The notes under the pieces were generated by a model that searched no databases, was not told where the DNA came from, and worked only from the letters and a program-made list of their open reading frames with translations. The position numbers were made by a program, and so were the translations under genes. Positions 7,630 through 14,983 of a DNA stretch of 40,092 nucleotides are shown one piece after another. Within the stretch, counting starts at the first letter, position 1. Every line of letters begins with the position of its first letter. The DNA is from Alphaproteobacteria bacterium (GTDB taxonomy: Bacteria; Pseudomonadota; Alphaproteobacteria; MPNO01; UBA830): positions 1-40,092 of the forward strand of contig JAJEBT010000034.1 in assembly GCA_022822405.1 (NCBI GenBank), read 5' to 3'.

Positions 7630-10044
7630 ATGGCCTATAACCTGATCGGAAAGAACTTCACCGCGCCCGACCTTCACGCGAAGGTCACCGGTGCCGCCAA
7701 ATACTCGGAGGATTTCCGTGCCGACGGCATGGTCTTCCTCAAGACCTACCCGTCGCCGATGCCGCACGCCAAGGTCAAGTCGATCGATGTCGACAAGGCC
7801 AGGAAGATGCCCGGCGTCGTCGGCGTAATGGTGCCCGACGACATCAAGCAGCCGGGCGGCGCCGGCCACCCCATCCTCAGCGCCCATCCGGCGTTCGTCG
7901 GCCAGCCTATCGTGGCCATCGCCGCGAAGACCGAACAGCAGGCTGAGGACGCCATCCAGGCGGTCAGGGTCGAGCTAGACCCGCTGCCGTTCTGCATCGA
8001 TCCGCTTGAGAGCCTGAAGCCCGACGGCCCCAACGCCAATGTCGGCGGCAATGTCGCCAACCCGCGCGGGATCAAGCTCCAGGAGATCAAGTGGACGGGC
8101 AAGGACTTCGCGCTCGCCGGCGACGACCGGCTGCCCATGGGCAAGCCAGCGGACGAGTGGACCTTCGGCGATCTCGAGGCCGGGTTCGCCAAGGCCAAGG
8201 TCGTCGTGGAGGAAACCTTCGTCAGTTCGGCCAACGCCCATCACGCGATGGAACCGCGCTCGGCGGCCGCCTACTGGGAGAACGGCAAGGTCCATGTCTG
8301 GGGCTCGACCCAGTCCTCGTCCTTCGCCATCCCGAGCCTCGCCAAGTATATCGGCGTCAAGCCGTCCCAGCTCAACCTCGTCAGTGAGTTCTGCGGCGGT
8401 GGTTTCGGCGGCAAGGCCTATTCCTATCCGCTGATGGCGCTGCCGGCGCTAATGTCGAAGAAGCTCAGCGGCCGACCCGTCATGATGCGCGTCAGCCGCA
8501 GCGACGAGTATTTCAACGGTTACGGACGCGCTGCCTTCCAGGGCTGGGTCAAGATCGGATTCGCCGAGAACGGACGGGTGGTGGCGCTCGACAGCTACGT
8601 CATCCAGGACAACGGCTCGACCGTGGGCTTCTGGGATTTCAAGAATTTCGGGGCCGCCGCCTCCGTCATCCTGCAGCCGGAGGCGATGCGCTTCCGGGGC
8701 ATTCCGGTACTCACCAACACCCCGCCCAAGGGGCCTCAGCGCGGTCCCGGAGAGAACCAGACCGCGAACATCCTCGAACCAGTGCTCGACAAGGGTGCCC
8801 GCATGCTCGGCATCGACCGGCTCGCGCTGCGCCTCGTCAACACACCGGGAGGCGGCCAGGGCGGCAAGATCGGGGGCAAGCAGGCGCCGCTCACCAGCGC
8901 CTATCTGCGCGAGGGCCTCGAACAGGCGGCGAAGAAGTTCGACTACGCCGGCCGGATCAAGAAGGCCGGCAAGCAGCCGAACGGCAAGATCCGCGCTGTC
9001 GGCATCGGACAGGCCTACCACGCCGCAGGCGCGGCCGGGTTCGACGGCATGGTGCGCATCACGCCTGACGGCAAGCTGCACATCCATACCGGTGTCGGCA
9101 ATCTTGGAACGTTTTCCTACGCGTCGACATCGCGCGTTGCCGCCGAGGTTCTCGGGTATGACTGGGCCAACACTGTCATCGAACGCGGCGGATCGCTCAA
9201 GGCGATGCCGTTCAATCTCGGCCAGTTCGGGTCGAACACGACCTTCACCATGACCCGGACCAACTATGCCGCGGCCGTCGATGCGAGGGACAAGCTCCTC
9301 GAGATCGGTGCCATGGTCATGGGTGGCGCCGCGGGCGACTACAAGCTCGACGGCGAACGCGTGGTCGCGAAGGCGGGCGGCAAGTCGATCACCTTCGCCG
9401 ATGCTGCCAAGAAGGCGATCGAGGTCGGCGGGAAATACTCCGCCAAGGAGGTTGACGAGAAACTCAACCCCCTGACCAAGATGGCCGCAAACATGGTCGC
9501 GGGGACCGGGCTGATCGGCGTCGCCAAGGACAAGCTCCCCAAGAAGGGGGTGGTGCCGGGACTGGCGGCGGCGTTCATTGAGATCGAGCTCGATCCGGAA
9601 ACCGGTCGGGTCGATATCCTTGACTATCTCGGTGTCGCCGATGTCGGCCAGGTGATGCATCCGCAGGGTCTGGATGCCCAGATCCTCGGCGGCGCGATAA
9701 TGGGTTTCGGGCTCGCAGCCACCGAACGGCATGTCTACGATCCGGCCTACGGGCGTCCCAACGCCATCGGGCTGCATCATGCGAAGCCTCCGACCTATCT
9801 CGACGTGCCACCCCAGATGGCGGCACTCGCGGTCGAGGGGGCAACTGACCCGCAGAACCCGGTCGGCGCCAAGGGTGTCGGCGAACCGGTCCAGGGCGCC
9901 GGCTCCTCTGCTTATCTGAGCGCAGTGTCCGAGGCCCTCGGCGGGCACCTGTTCAACCGGGTGCCGGTCGTTGCAGACATGATCGTCAACACGCTCGCCA
10001 AGCAGCCGCAATCCTACAAGCCGCTGCAGGTCAACAGCCAGTAG
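7630..10044 (+). CDS. XDH-family molybdopterin-binding large subunit
   Basis: An 804-residue catalytic subunit of a molybdenum hydroxylase. It has the N-terminal a/b hammerhead domain (KVTGAAKYSEDF), the cofactor motifs FCGGGFGGKA and RGPGENQ, and the C-terminal GAKGVGEP containing E752, the base that is invariant in active family members. It lacks its own signal, consistent with export as a folded complex by the Tat leader of the small subunit. The sequence between residues 90 and 200 is long and not close to textbook xanthine dehydrogenase, so the substrate may be an aldehyde, N-heterocycle or CoA-thioester; I cannot decide between them. Confidence 0.9.
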   Translation: MAYNLIGKNFTAPDLHAKVTGAAKYSEDFRADGMVFLKTYPSPMPHAKVKSIDVDKARKMPGVVGVMVPDDIKQPGGAGHPILSAHPAFVGQPIVAIAAKTEQQAEDAIQAVRVELDPLPFCIDPLESLKPDGPNANVGGNVANPRGIKLQEIKWTGKDFALAGDDRLPMGKPADEWTFGDLEAGFAKAKVVVEETFVSSANAHHAMEPRSAAAYWENGKVHVWGSTQSSSFAIPSLAKYIGVKPSQLNLVSEFCGGGFGGKAYSYPLMALPALMSKKLSGRPVMMRVSRSDEYFNGYGRAAFQGWVKIGFAENGRVVALDSYVIQDNGSTVGFWDFKNFGAAASVILQPEAMRFRGIPVLTNTPPKGPQRGPGENQTANILEPVLDKGARMLGIDRLALRLVNTPGGGQGGKIGGKQAPLTSAYLREGLEQAAKKFDYAGRIKKAGKQPNGKIRAVGIGQAYHAAGAAGFDGMVRITPDGKLHIHTGVGNLGTFSYASTSRVAAEVLGYDWANTVIERGGSLKAMPFNLGQFGSNTTFTMTRTNYAAAVDARDKLLEIGAMVMGGAAGDYKLDGERVVAKAGGKSITFADAAKKAIEVGGKYSAKEVDEKLNPLTKMAANMVAGTGLIGVAKDKLPKKGVVPGLAAAFIEIELDPETGRVDILDYLGVADVGQVMHPQGLDAQILGGAIMGFGLAATERHVYDPAYGRPNAIGLHHAKPPTYLDVPPQMAALAVEGATDPQNPVGAKGVGEPVQGAGSSAYLSAVSEALGGHLFNRVPVVADMIVNTLAKQPQSYKPLQVNSQ

Positions 10045-10066
10045 CCGGCGGAGAGGAGACAGACCG

Positions 10067-11056
10067 ATGACCGACTATATGCACGCATTCGACCTGTATG
10101 CGCCCGGCAGTCTCGGCGAGGCGGCCGAACTTCTCGACAAGCACGGCAAGGATGCCTGGCTCGTCGCCGGCGGCAAGGACAGCTTTGACTGGTTCAAGGA
10201 TCGTCACAAGACACCCAAGGTGGTCGTTGACATCTCGGGGCTGGCCGCGCTGAAGGGCGTTGCGGACAAGGGAGACCATGTCGCGATCGGCGCGGCGACC
10301 ACGCTGACCGAGATCGAGGAAAACGCGATGCTGCGCGACGGCTATCCGCTTCTTGTGACGGCGGCCGGCAAGGTCGCCAGTCCGCAGATCCGGAACTCGG
10401 GAACGATCGGCGGCAATGTCGCGCAGGACACCCGTTGCACCTACTACCGCGACGGCTTTCCGTGCTACCGGGCCGGCGGCAATACCTGTTACGCCAATAC
10501 GCCGACGGCCATGAACCGCGAGCACGCCCTGTTCGGTGTCTCGCGGTGCGTCGCGGTGACGCCGTCCGACACCGCTCCGGCCCTGGTTGCGCTCGACGCG
10601 CAGATGGTGATTTCCCGCGCCGGCAAGGAACGCGTGGTTCCGGCGGAGAAATTCTTCATCGGACCCGATGTCGACATCACCCGCATGACGGTGCTCGAAC
10701 CGGGTGACGTGCTCACCGAGATCCGCCTGCCGAAGAAATGGGCCGGGGCCCGGCACTATTTCGAGAAGGTGGCGGATCGCCAGACCTGGGACTTCGCGCT
10801 GGTCAGCATCGCCATGGCCGCCCGCGTTGACGGCGGCAAGGTGTCCGAAGCCCGGGTTGCCTGCGGCGGCGTGCAGTGCACGCCACGGCGGCTGACCGAT
10901 GTCGAGGACCTGATGAAGGGGGAGGCGCCGGGCGCCGAGCTTGAAACGCTTGCCAAGCGGGTTGCCGCCCGTGGCGCCAAGCCGCTCAACTACAACCACT
11001 TCAAGGTCCCGCTGATGGCGAATCTTGCGGCGCGCGCCGTCCGCTCGCTCGCCTGA
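10067..11056 (+). CDS. XDH-family FAD-binding subunit with extra cysteine loop
   Basis: A 329-residue FAD-binding (PCMH-like) subunit: VAGGKDSFDWFKD near the N-terminus, SPQIRNSGTIGGNVAQD for FAD, and a CO_deh_flav_C tail. A strong GGAGAGGAGA ribosome-binding site precedes the ATG. Between the FAD motif and SDTAPALVAL are four cysteines, C124-x8-C133-x7-C141-x19-C161. Such an inserted loop is known from 4-hydroxybenzoyl-CoA reductase beta and PaoB, where it binds an additional [4Fe-4S] cluster. Together with the two neighbours it makes a complete three-subunit enzyme. Confidence 0.88.
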   Translation: MTDYMHAFDLYAPGSLGEAAELLDKHGKDAWLVAGGKDSFDWFKDRHKTPKVVVDISGLAALKGVADKGDHVAIGAATTLTEIEENAMLRDGYPLLVTAAGKVASPQIRNSGTIGGNVAQDTRCTYYRDGFPCYRAGGNTCYANTPTAMNREHALFGVSRCVAVTPSDTAPALVALDAQMVISRAGKERVVPAEKFFIGPDVDITRMTVLEPGDVLTEIRLPKKWAGARHYFEKVADRQTWDFALVSIAMAARVDGGKVSEARVACGGVQCTPRRLTDVEDLMKGEAPGAELETLAKRVAARGAKPLNYNHFKVPLMANLAARAVRSLA

Positions 11057-11061
11057 ACGCG

Positions 11062-11208
11062 ATGGAACTGTTCCGTGTCTCCAGGAATGTCTGGGGGCAG
11101 GAGATGCTGCTGGGAATGTCGTGGGACCTGCTCTGGTTGCCGGTCGCCGCGGCATTCTCCTGCATCATAGCGCACCAGATCTTCCGGCTTGCTACAAGAA
11201 AAACCTGA
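11062..11208 (+). CDS. Small single-pass membrane protein (48 residues)
   Basis: ATG GAA CTG starts 5 bp after the FAD-subunit stop and runs 48 codons to TGA at 11206-11208, overlapping the TTG start of the cytochrome b gene by 20 bases. The chain has an amphipathic N-terminus (MELFRVSRNVWGQEMLLG) with tryptophans, one hydrophobic segment (LLWLPVAAAFSCIIAHQIF) and a basic tail (RLATRKT), i.e. a bitopic protein with a positive end. No known family recognised. Its position between the soluble subunits and the membrane cytochrome suggests an assembly or anchoring subunit of that complex. Confidence 0.65.
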   Translation: MELFRVSRNVWGQEMLLGMSWDLLWLPVAAAFSCIIAHQIFRLATRKT

Positions 11209-11806
11209 AATCCCGAGCGTCAGCGCGGTGCCGGGAGAGATCCGCCACGCGTGGCCCGACCGGCTGTTCCACTGGACGATGGCCGTTCTCACGCTGGTGC
11301 TTCTCGCCACCGCGTTCCTGCCCGTACTCGGCGTGCAGTTCGACTGGGTTCCGATCCACTGGATTTCCGGGATCCTGCTGACCGCCACGGTGATCTTCCA
11401 CCTCTACCGCATCCTTGCCGTCCACGGCATCGCGTCGATGATGCCGGCGCGCGGAGACCTGCGCGCAGCCATGGGCGGCGAACCCGTTGCCGAGGATGCC
11501 AAATACGATCTTGGTCAGAAGCTCTATCACTGGTCGGTCTCTGCCGTGATGCTGGTGCTGGTCGTCACCGGCCTCGTCATGCTCGCCAAGATCGACACGC
11601 CGCTTTGGCGCCGGGATCCATCGATCCTATCCGACTGGGATTGGGGAGTCGTCTATGCGCTGCACGGCGCAGCGGCGTTGCTCCTGATATTCTTCTTCAT
11701 CCTCCACGTCTATTTCGCCTTTCTTCCCGAACATCGCCGGCTTCTCGCGGCAATGGCGTTAGGGCGCCGGATGCCGCCCGCAACCAGGAACGGACCTCAG
11801 CCATGA
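11189..11806 (+). CDS. Cytochrome b561-like membrane subunit
   Basis: About 205 residues with four hydrophobic segments, resembling the formate dehydrogenase gamma/cytochrome b561 family. Histidines sit in the expected places: RLFHWTM (TM1), IHWISG and FHLYR (TM2), LYHWSVS (TM3) and LHGAAALL / ILHVYF (TM4), enough for b-type haem ligation. The frame opens at TTG 11189 inside the preceding small gene, so translation is probably coupled; no better start lies before TM1. It probably takes electrons from the XDH-family enzyme and reduces quinone. Its stop overlaps the next ATG (ATGA). Confidence 0.85.
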   Translation: MLQEKPEIPSVSAVPGEIRHAWPDRLFHWTMAVLTLVLLATAFLPVLGVQFDWVPIHWISGILLTATVIFHLYRILAVHGIASMMPARGDLRAAMGGEPVAEDAKYDLGQKLYHWSVSAVMLVLVVTGLVMLAKIDTPLWRRDPSILSDWDWGVVYALHGAAALLLIFFFILHVYFAFLPEHRRLLAAMALGRRMPPATRNGPQP

Positions 11807-12177
11807 ATGCCGCAGGACTACGGAAACAGATCGAGGCGATCGAGGAAGCTTACGAATACATGCTCGCCTATGCCGCCCAAGGCCGCGCGGACGAGGGGGC
11901 GGGACCAGATGGCGCGCATATCAGGACCTTCCTCGCACAGTTCGAGGCAGCGGCCGTCACCATCGCGGCCGAACTCGACGATGCCCTTGCCGGCGACGAG
12001 GCGGCGGGGTTCCGCGCTGCCCTTGCCCGCGATTCCGAAACCCTGCTGTCGGTGCTCCGGGTCATGCAGGGCCGCGACAACATCTCGTCGGAAGTCGTCG
12101 ACAACGCCAACGGGCTGATTGCCGTCCGCTCCTACCTGACGTCGCTGTTCTTTCTCGACAAGGCGGCGCTGCCCTGA
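11803..12177 (+). CDS. Helical protein of unknown function
   Basis: A 124-residue, acidic, almost certainly all-helical soluble protein (RKQIEAIEEAYEYMLAYAAQ, RTFLAQFEAAAVTIAAELDD, SSEVVDNANGLIAVRSYLTS). It starts in an ATGA overlap with the cytochrome b stop, so it is the last gene of the coupled series. No signal peptide and no metal motif. I do not recognise a family. Its place would suit a maturation or docking protein of the molybdoenzyme. Confidence 0.75.
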   Translation: MNAAGLRKQIEAIEEAYEYMLAYAAQGRADEGAGPDGAHIRTFLAQFEAAAVTIAAELDDALAGDEAAGFRAALARDSETLLSVLRVMQGRDNISSEVVDNANGLIAVRSYLTSLFFLDKAALP

Positions 12178-12267
12178 ATCCCGGCGGTTTCGGCCACGGA
12201 TCTGCCGACGCCTGCCACGCCCGTTTGCGGAGTTTGGCGCGCAGCACGCGTTTACAGCCGCACGGTT

Positions 12268-12936
12268 GTGGCTTATACAGATTTCATGGCGTCACGGGGC
12301 CGCAAGAAACGGGAAAAGACAGCCCGGCGGGGCTGCGCGAAGGGAGAACTCTCGCACCTGTTTCCGACGCTGCTCCTGTCAAGGCGCATGCCCGGAGCGG
12401 AAGCCAAGAACGCGCGCCTCCGCGAACTCGTCCTTGAACGCGAGAAAACGGATCCTGGCCTGACCCACAGCAACCGGGGCGGCTGGCATTCCTCCGCCGA
12501 CCTGTGGGAGTGGCCGGAGCCCGAGATCCGCAGCCTCTGTGACTGGGTCGTGCAGGCAGCGGAGGACTATACGGCAAGCGTGGCGCCGGTGCGCCACGAC
12601 GACATCATCAAGGTAACCCCCTATGGCGGCGCCTGGGTGAACCTGCTGCGCGACGGTGGCTACAACAAGGTCCACAACCACCCCGGCGCGGTGTGGTCGG
12701 CGGTCTATTACGTGTCCGTAGGCGAACCCGACCCGGAACCTGCCGGCAATGGCGATTTCGAGTTCATGGATCCGCGCCCCGGCAACATCCACGGCAGCAA
12801 GAAGATCATCAGGCCGGAGGCCGGGCTGATGATCATGTTTCCGTCCTGGCTCCACCACTACGTCAACCCCTACCGCGGTGCCGGTGAGCGCATATCGATC
12901 GCGTTCAACATGAAGATCGACATCCTGCGCGGCTAG
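12268..12936 (+). CDS. TIGR02466-type putative 2OG-Fe(II) oxygenase
   Basis: A 222-residue protein with the marks of the TIGR02466 family: THSNRGGWHSSADL, then NLLRDGGYNKVHNHPGAVWS, GNGDFEFMDPRPGN, and MIMFPSWLHHYVNPYRG followed by ERISIAFNM. The H-x-HPG and WLHH histidines are the likely iron ligands of the double-stranded beta-helix core. The start may be GTG 12268 or ATG 12286. A gap of 90 bp separates it from the previous gene, so membership of the same operon is possible but not shown. Some members modify phage- or host-derived substrates; the substrate here is unknown. Confidence 0.75.
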   Translation: MAYTDFMASRGRKKREKTARRGCAKGELSHLFPTLLLSRRMPGAEAKNARLRELVLEREKTDPGLTHSNRGGWHSSADLWEWPEPEIRSLCDWVVQAAEDYTASVAPVRHDDIIKVTPYGGAWVNLLRDGGYNKVHNHPGAVWSAVYYVSVGEPDPEPAGNGDFEFMDPRPGNIHGSKKIIRPEAGLMIMFPSWLHHYVNPYRGAGERISIAFNMKIDILRG

Positions 12937-13046
12937 AGTGGATACCTTTGCAACCGTGGAAAGCGGTTGTGACGGCCGGAAGCCATTTTGGGGATCGATG
13001 CCTTCTGGGTTTTCTCTGGAATACCGCGGCCTGGACCGTGGTCAGT

Positions 13047-13379
13047 TCCGCGGCTTCCAGTTGCGTCCGTAACGCCGGAACACACTGCCTCGGCAAAATC
13101 CTCGAACAGGACATCGCCGGGCTCCGGCGCCTTCTCCCCATCCCCGAGCGCGGCGATCACCGACGACGCGAGGTTCCGGGCTTGCGCCTCGGTCATGTCG
13201 TCCGCATCGCCGATCGTCTTCCATGCCCGCCTGCCCTCGTGCTGACGGTGGACGAAATACCGCCTTGTTCCTGATGGGAGGGCCCGGACGCCGAACCCCT
13301 TCAGTTCCGCGTCGCGTACCTCCCAGGCTGCCTTATTGGGCTTGAGATCGTCTACTCGCCGCTGGCTGAGACTCCGCAT
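13047..13379 (-). pseudogene. Tyrosine recombinase, N-terminal remnant
   Basis: The first ~95 residues match the intact integrase at 20137-21255 almost throughout (LSQRRVD, DAELKGFGVR, LPSGTRRYFVH, HEGRRAWKTIGDA, PGDVLFEDFAE). A small insertion (ACACACTGCC against ACACTTCC) near 13085 then shifts the frame; the homologous RRYGRNWKPR continues in another frame and similarity stops at about 13047. All catalytic residues are missing. The similarity also covers about 115 bp upstream, up to the ribosome-binding site of porin 2. Confidence 0.88.
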
Positions 13380-13495
13380 ATGCCTCTCCCTCGCTGTTGC
13401 ATCGGGGGCAGAAACGGGCTTCGACCGGGCCCTGATTGCACGGTTGAGGGAGAGGAAACTGGCGTTTTTTCAGTTTGTTAGAGCCTAAGGTGCGG
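13047..13495 (-). repeat. Direct repeat copy A (integrase N-terminus plus upstream)
   Basis: About 450 bp similar, and in the same orientation, to 20925-21371. The shared block runs from TCCGCGGCTTCC through the integrase start codon, the CTCTCCCTCGCT and GTTGCATCGGGG segments, and TTTTTCAGTTT, to AAGGTGCGG. It stops exactly where the porin ribosome-binding block (AGGGAGGAGTAAC) begins. Confidence 0.85.
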
Positions 13496-13508
13496 AGGGA
13501 GGAGTAAC

Positions 13509-14555
13509 ATGAAGAAGCAGCTTCTTACCACCACGGCACTGGTTGCCGCGGGCGTGCTGGTACTCTCCGGCGGCGCGATTGCGGCCGACAAGATGAAAAA
13601 GCCGTCGCTCAAAATCAGCGGTGTATTCGAGCAGGGCATCGGCATGCAGAGCTACGACGGCAATGACGACGACAAGGCCGTTCAGCAGCAGGACGGCGAG
13701 ATCCATTTCACCGCCTCGATGAAGCTCGACAACGGCATCACTGTCTCCGGCCATAGCCAACTGGAAGTCGATAATGACCGCGGAAATAAAAAGGACGACG
13801 GCGACGACGAAATCGACGAGAGCTACATGAGCGTTTCGGGTTCGTTCGGCCGGATCAACATCGGCGCAACCGACGCCGCGTCCTACAAGATGGTCTACGG
13901 CTACATGGGCCATGCCGGCGCCGGGGCCGGCCATCTGAATCTCGAGTTCGACTCGGGAGACCTGACTGGCATCAGCACTCTGGGCGGCGCAACTCGCGGG
14001 CTTCCGCGTGTGCCGAACGACGAGGAGACGCTGGTGTATTTCACCCCGCGCATCAGCGGGTTGCAGGCTGGCGTGTCCTATACGCAGTCAGCCAGCCGGC
14101 CATTTGGCAGCTGGGAGGACATCATTTCCAGTGCCGTCAACTACACTGGCAAGTTCGGCGATGCCGGCGTCGGGGCCGCCTTGGGCTATATCGTCGGCGA
14201 CGGCGCAGGCGGTGGTCCGGATGTGACCGTGTTGAGCGGTGGCATCAAGGTCACCATGGGAGGTCTCACCGGTGCTGCCGGCGTTGTCCGCAACACCCTG
14301 GACAACGGTATGCCCAATGAAGACCTCACCCGCGCTGATGTCGGTCTCCGCTACAAGTTTGGTCCGAATGCTGTCAGGGTCGCGTATATCACGACTTCCG
14401 ATGATGCCGATGTTGACGTAAACGGTACCATCGCGACGTTCGCGCGTTCGCTCGGCCCGGGCGTCAGTTGGTCCCTGGATGCGATGATGACCAAAGACAA
14501 AACGGCGAATGAGGACGGCTCTTTCTTCGGAACCAGCGTCCAGATCAAGTTCTGA
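13509..14555 (+). CDS. Gram-negative porin (porin 2), mosaic of porins 1 and 3
   Basis: A 348-residue porin with the same signal peptide as porins 1 and 3 and the C-terminal TSVQIKF. From DESYMSVSGSFG to HLNLEFDSG it follows porin 3 (NIGATD, ASYKMVYGYMGHAGAGAG), whereas from DLTGISTLGGATRG to the last strands it follows porin 1 (PRVPNDEETLVYF, SYTQSASRPF, VRNTLDNGMPNEDLTRADVG, AYITTSDD). The last residues again match porin 3. It lacks the Cys-containing insertion of porin 1 and has its own acidic loop (DNDRGNKKDDGDDE). The ATG has GGAGGAGTAAC directly upstream; DNA further upstream is integrase-derived. Confidence 0.9.
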   Translation: MKKQLLTTTALVAAGVLVLSGGAIAADKMKKPSLKISGVFEQGIGMQSYDGNDDDKAVQQQDGEIHFTASMKLDNGITVSGHSQLEVDNDRGNKKDDGDDEIDESYMSVSGSFGRINIGATDAASYKMVYGYMGHAGAGAGHLNLEFDSGDLTGISTLGGATRGLPRVPNDEETLVYFTPRISGLQAGVSYTQSASRPFGSWEDIISSAVNYTGKFGDAGVGAALGYIVGDGAGGGPDVTVLSGGIKVTMGGLTGAAGVVRNTLDNGMPNEDLTRADVGLRYKFGPNAVRVAYITTSDDADVDVNGTIATFARSLGPGVSWSLDAMMTKDKTANEDGSFFGTSVQIKF

Positions 14556-14580
14556 CGGCTGTTTCCGTCATCGCGTTTCG

Positions 14581-14606
14581 GAAGGGCGGCTTCGGCCGCC
14601 CTTCTT
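14581..14606 (+). terminator. Hairpin terminator of porin 2
   Basis: Stem GAAGGGCGGC / GCCGCCCTTC with a TTCG tetraloop, 25 bp after the porin stop. The following T-run is short (TTCTAT), weaker than in the porin 1 and porin 3 copies, apparently because similarity to them is lost there. Confidence 0.75.
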
Positions 14607-14735
14607 CTATGCGCTGAAGGTCGACCTCGTGGAGAACCGCCGCCACGACGGAATCGGCGACCTGCACCATTCCCTCACCCTTAACGCGATCACCGCTTTC
14701 CGGGTCTGGGACCTCTCCTCCCGCTGGCGCCTCCA

Positions 14736-14827
14736 GAACTGTTTCCGCTACCTGCCCGAGCCACCGCAACTATGCGGCCCGACCGCAGGACGTTCTCGAC
14801 GCCATTCTCAAACCGCCTGTCGCCTGA
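14736..14827 (+). pseudogene. ISAs1-type transposase, C-terminal scrap
   Basis: Closely matches the last ~90 bp of the transposase at the left edge: CTGTTTCCGCTACCTGCCCG encodes FRYLPE, then after a small deletion YAARPQDVLDAILKPPVA and a TGA. It also supplies the tail of the left-edge gene that is cut off by the window. The DNA just upstream (VENRRHDGIGDLHHSL) does not align and is of unclear origin. Confidence 0.75.
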
Positions 14828-14927
14828 GCCGCCGCACTGCACCGCTCAATCGTGCACGCCACGGTGCGTCGCCATCGGGCTGGACAGAGGACTTGCACCT
14901 CCAAGCTGTCGATCATGCTCGGCACAC

Positions 14928-14958
14928 CAAAAAAGAAGGGCGGCCGAAGCCGCCCTTC
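14928..14958 (-). terminator. Intrinsic terminator of porin 3
   Basis: Stem GAAGGGCGGC / GCCGCCCTTC with CGAA loop (14935-14958), followed on the - strand by six or more T (14934-14928). It lies 26 bp after the porin 3 stop. Confidence 0.88.
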
Positions 14959-14983
14959 CGAAACGCGATGACGGAAACAGCCG

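Noticed and set aside
8449..10011. 520-codon - strand frame over the XDH-family large subunit
   Set aside because: Shadow of a gene with complete cofactor motifs and the active-site Glu.
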